The notes under the pieces: model-generated
Databases searched by the model: none
Told to the model about the DNA's origin: nothing
Seen by the model: the letters and a program-made list of their open reading frames with translations, nothing else
Shown: piece by piece, positions 63,439-64,000 of the stretch
Numbering within the stretch: the stretch's first letter is position 1
Layout: the number at the start of each line of letters is the position of its first letter
Source of the DNA: Mucilaginibacter segetis
GTDB taxonomy: Bacteria > Bacteroidota > Bacteroidia > Sphingobacteriales > Sphingobacteriaceae
NCBI RefSeq assembly: GCF_016522075.1
Contig: NZ_JAEHFW010000002.1
Span: 496,001 to 560,000 of the forward strand
Direction: 5' to 3'
Length of the DNA stretch: 64,000 bases
Made by a program: the position numbers and the translations under genes

Positions 63439-64000
63439 TTAATTATAATTTGACAGATTATAATTCGTGTTTAACCAATTCAACATCCCGATTAAATGCC
63501 CCTTAAGCTTTTGAGCGGTCGCAAATTCAACATCAGTTGATTTTTTCTGTAAGCTTTCTGCCGAAATATATAAGGTATTTGGTGTATAAAAATGAGTTGC
63601 AAAAAATGTAAATAGCTCACCAAGATTTTCTTTTATCAATATGCCTTTTTCTATCTGAATCCTGATAAAAAGGCCAAACTGGGATACTGGTAAATTAACC
63701 AAAAAACGAATTCCGGCTTTTGTTCGTTCTTGATCCTGACTCAACTTCCTTCTTAATTTTATCAACTGGTTGGTTAAGGTGTATTTTTCTTTTAAAAACT
63801 CATCCAATTCCATAAACAAGCTTTTCATATTATATGGCATAATTAAACCTTTTGCAGTAAAGAGGTTAAAAAGTCGGTCTTTTTCCACCAACAACATTTC
63901 CTTTTGTTCGTGCAGGCCAGGCAGATCAATTAAATAAACCTTCCAATTGTCGACGCAATAACGGTAAAAATCAGGGATGTTAAAATCATGGATGATCAAT
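63439..64000 (-). CDS. RteC-like protein, cut by the right edge
   Basis: The minus-strand frame is open to the window end. The apparent start at 63999 is a TTG at the edge, so the real start is probably outside. The C-terminal part ('VSQFGLFIRIQIEKGILIKE', then 'FYTPNTLYISAESLQKKSTD' and 'LKGHLIGMLNWL') follows the pattern of RteC. RteC is the regulator that controls excision and transfer genes of Bacteroides conjugative transposons such as CTnDOT. Upstream of this are helical segments with many charged residues. It supports the idea that the window is on an integrative conjugative element. Confidence 0.6.
   Translation of the reverse strand, partial: LIIHDFNIPDFYRYCVDNWKVYLIDLPGLHEQKEMLLVEKDRLFNLFTAKGLIMPYNMKSLFMELDEFLKEKYTLTNQLIKLRRKLSQDQERTKAGIRFLVNLPVSQFGLFIRIQIEKGILIKENLGELFTFFATHFYTPNTLYISAESLQKKSTDVEFATAQKLKGHLIGMLNWLNTNYNLSNYN

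Noticed and set aside
1..64000. CRISPR array, rRNA genes, insertion-sequence transposases
   Set aside because: No regularly spaced repeats, rRNA motifs or DDE/HUH transposase genes were seen in either strand. The only tRNA trace is the 3' fragment near 1910.

Overview
The window looks like a Sphingobacteriaceae-type Bacteroidota genome (Mucilaginibacter/Pedobacter-like). The reasons are promoters of the TAnnTTTG class, few Shine-Dalgarno sites, a multi-PAS protein with an S-H-x-x-R-A-P-L box, a PRTRC plasmid/ICE cassette and an RteC-like protein. No integrase, rRNA or intact tRNA was seen. Genus assignment is inference.

Layout. (1) 1-1900: a chromosomal PAS sensor cut by the left edge, then a hairpin terminator and a 12-13 nt fragment matching the 3' end of a tRNA (probably tRNA-Asp, minus strand). 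This is probably the left junction of an integrated island. (2) 2182-14032: a minus-strand Shango-type operon (helicase, DUF2791/BrxD-like ATPase, TerB protein), a divergent YhaO/YhaN-like metallophosphoesterase and SMC-like ATPase pair, a RES-domain protein, and a decayed TPR-type gene. (3) 14056-22074: a four-gene Wadjet (JetABCD) condensin system, divergent from an XRE/ImmA-IrrE plus PIN-like pair with its own promoter and palindrome. (4) 22378-28418: a ubiquitin-like operon (three-repeat multiubiquitin, E2/E1-like ThiF protein, DUF6527, a 39-residue peptide), then a PD-(D/E)XK-like nuclease and a Fic protein carrying the same 37-bp upstream repeat, and small genes. (5) 28815-35734: mobile-element housekeeping: SSB, DUF932, unknown genes, PRTRC E-C-F-B-ThiF, and a lone macro-domain protein. 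(6) 36469-47296: an unknown gene, a WYL regulator, and an unknown gene followed by recD-recC-recB. The two unknown genes share a 41-nt upstream element. (7) 47341-62884: a GmrSD/BrxU-like gene, then an XRE-headed type I BREX operon (brxA, brxB, brxC, pglX, pglZ, brxL). (8) 62966-64000: a broken PLP-enzyme pseudogene and an RteC-like gene cut by the right edge.

Taken together this is a dense anti-phage/anti-plasmid island on what appears to be an integrative element. Named systems are Shango, Wadjet, BREX-1 with a BrxU-like type IV enzyme, and a Bub/Bil-like ubiquitin-like pathway. Candidate unnamed units are Fic plus nuclease with a shared operator, WYL-linked RecBCD with two unknown partners, the YhaON-like pair beside Shango, and the PRTRC-linked macro protein. 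All family calls were made by reading motifs, without database searches.
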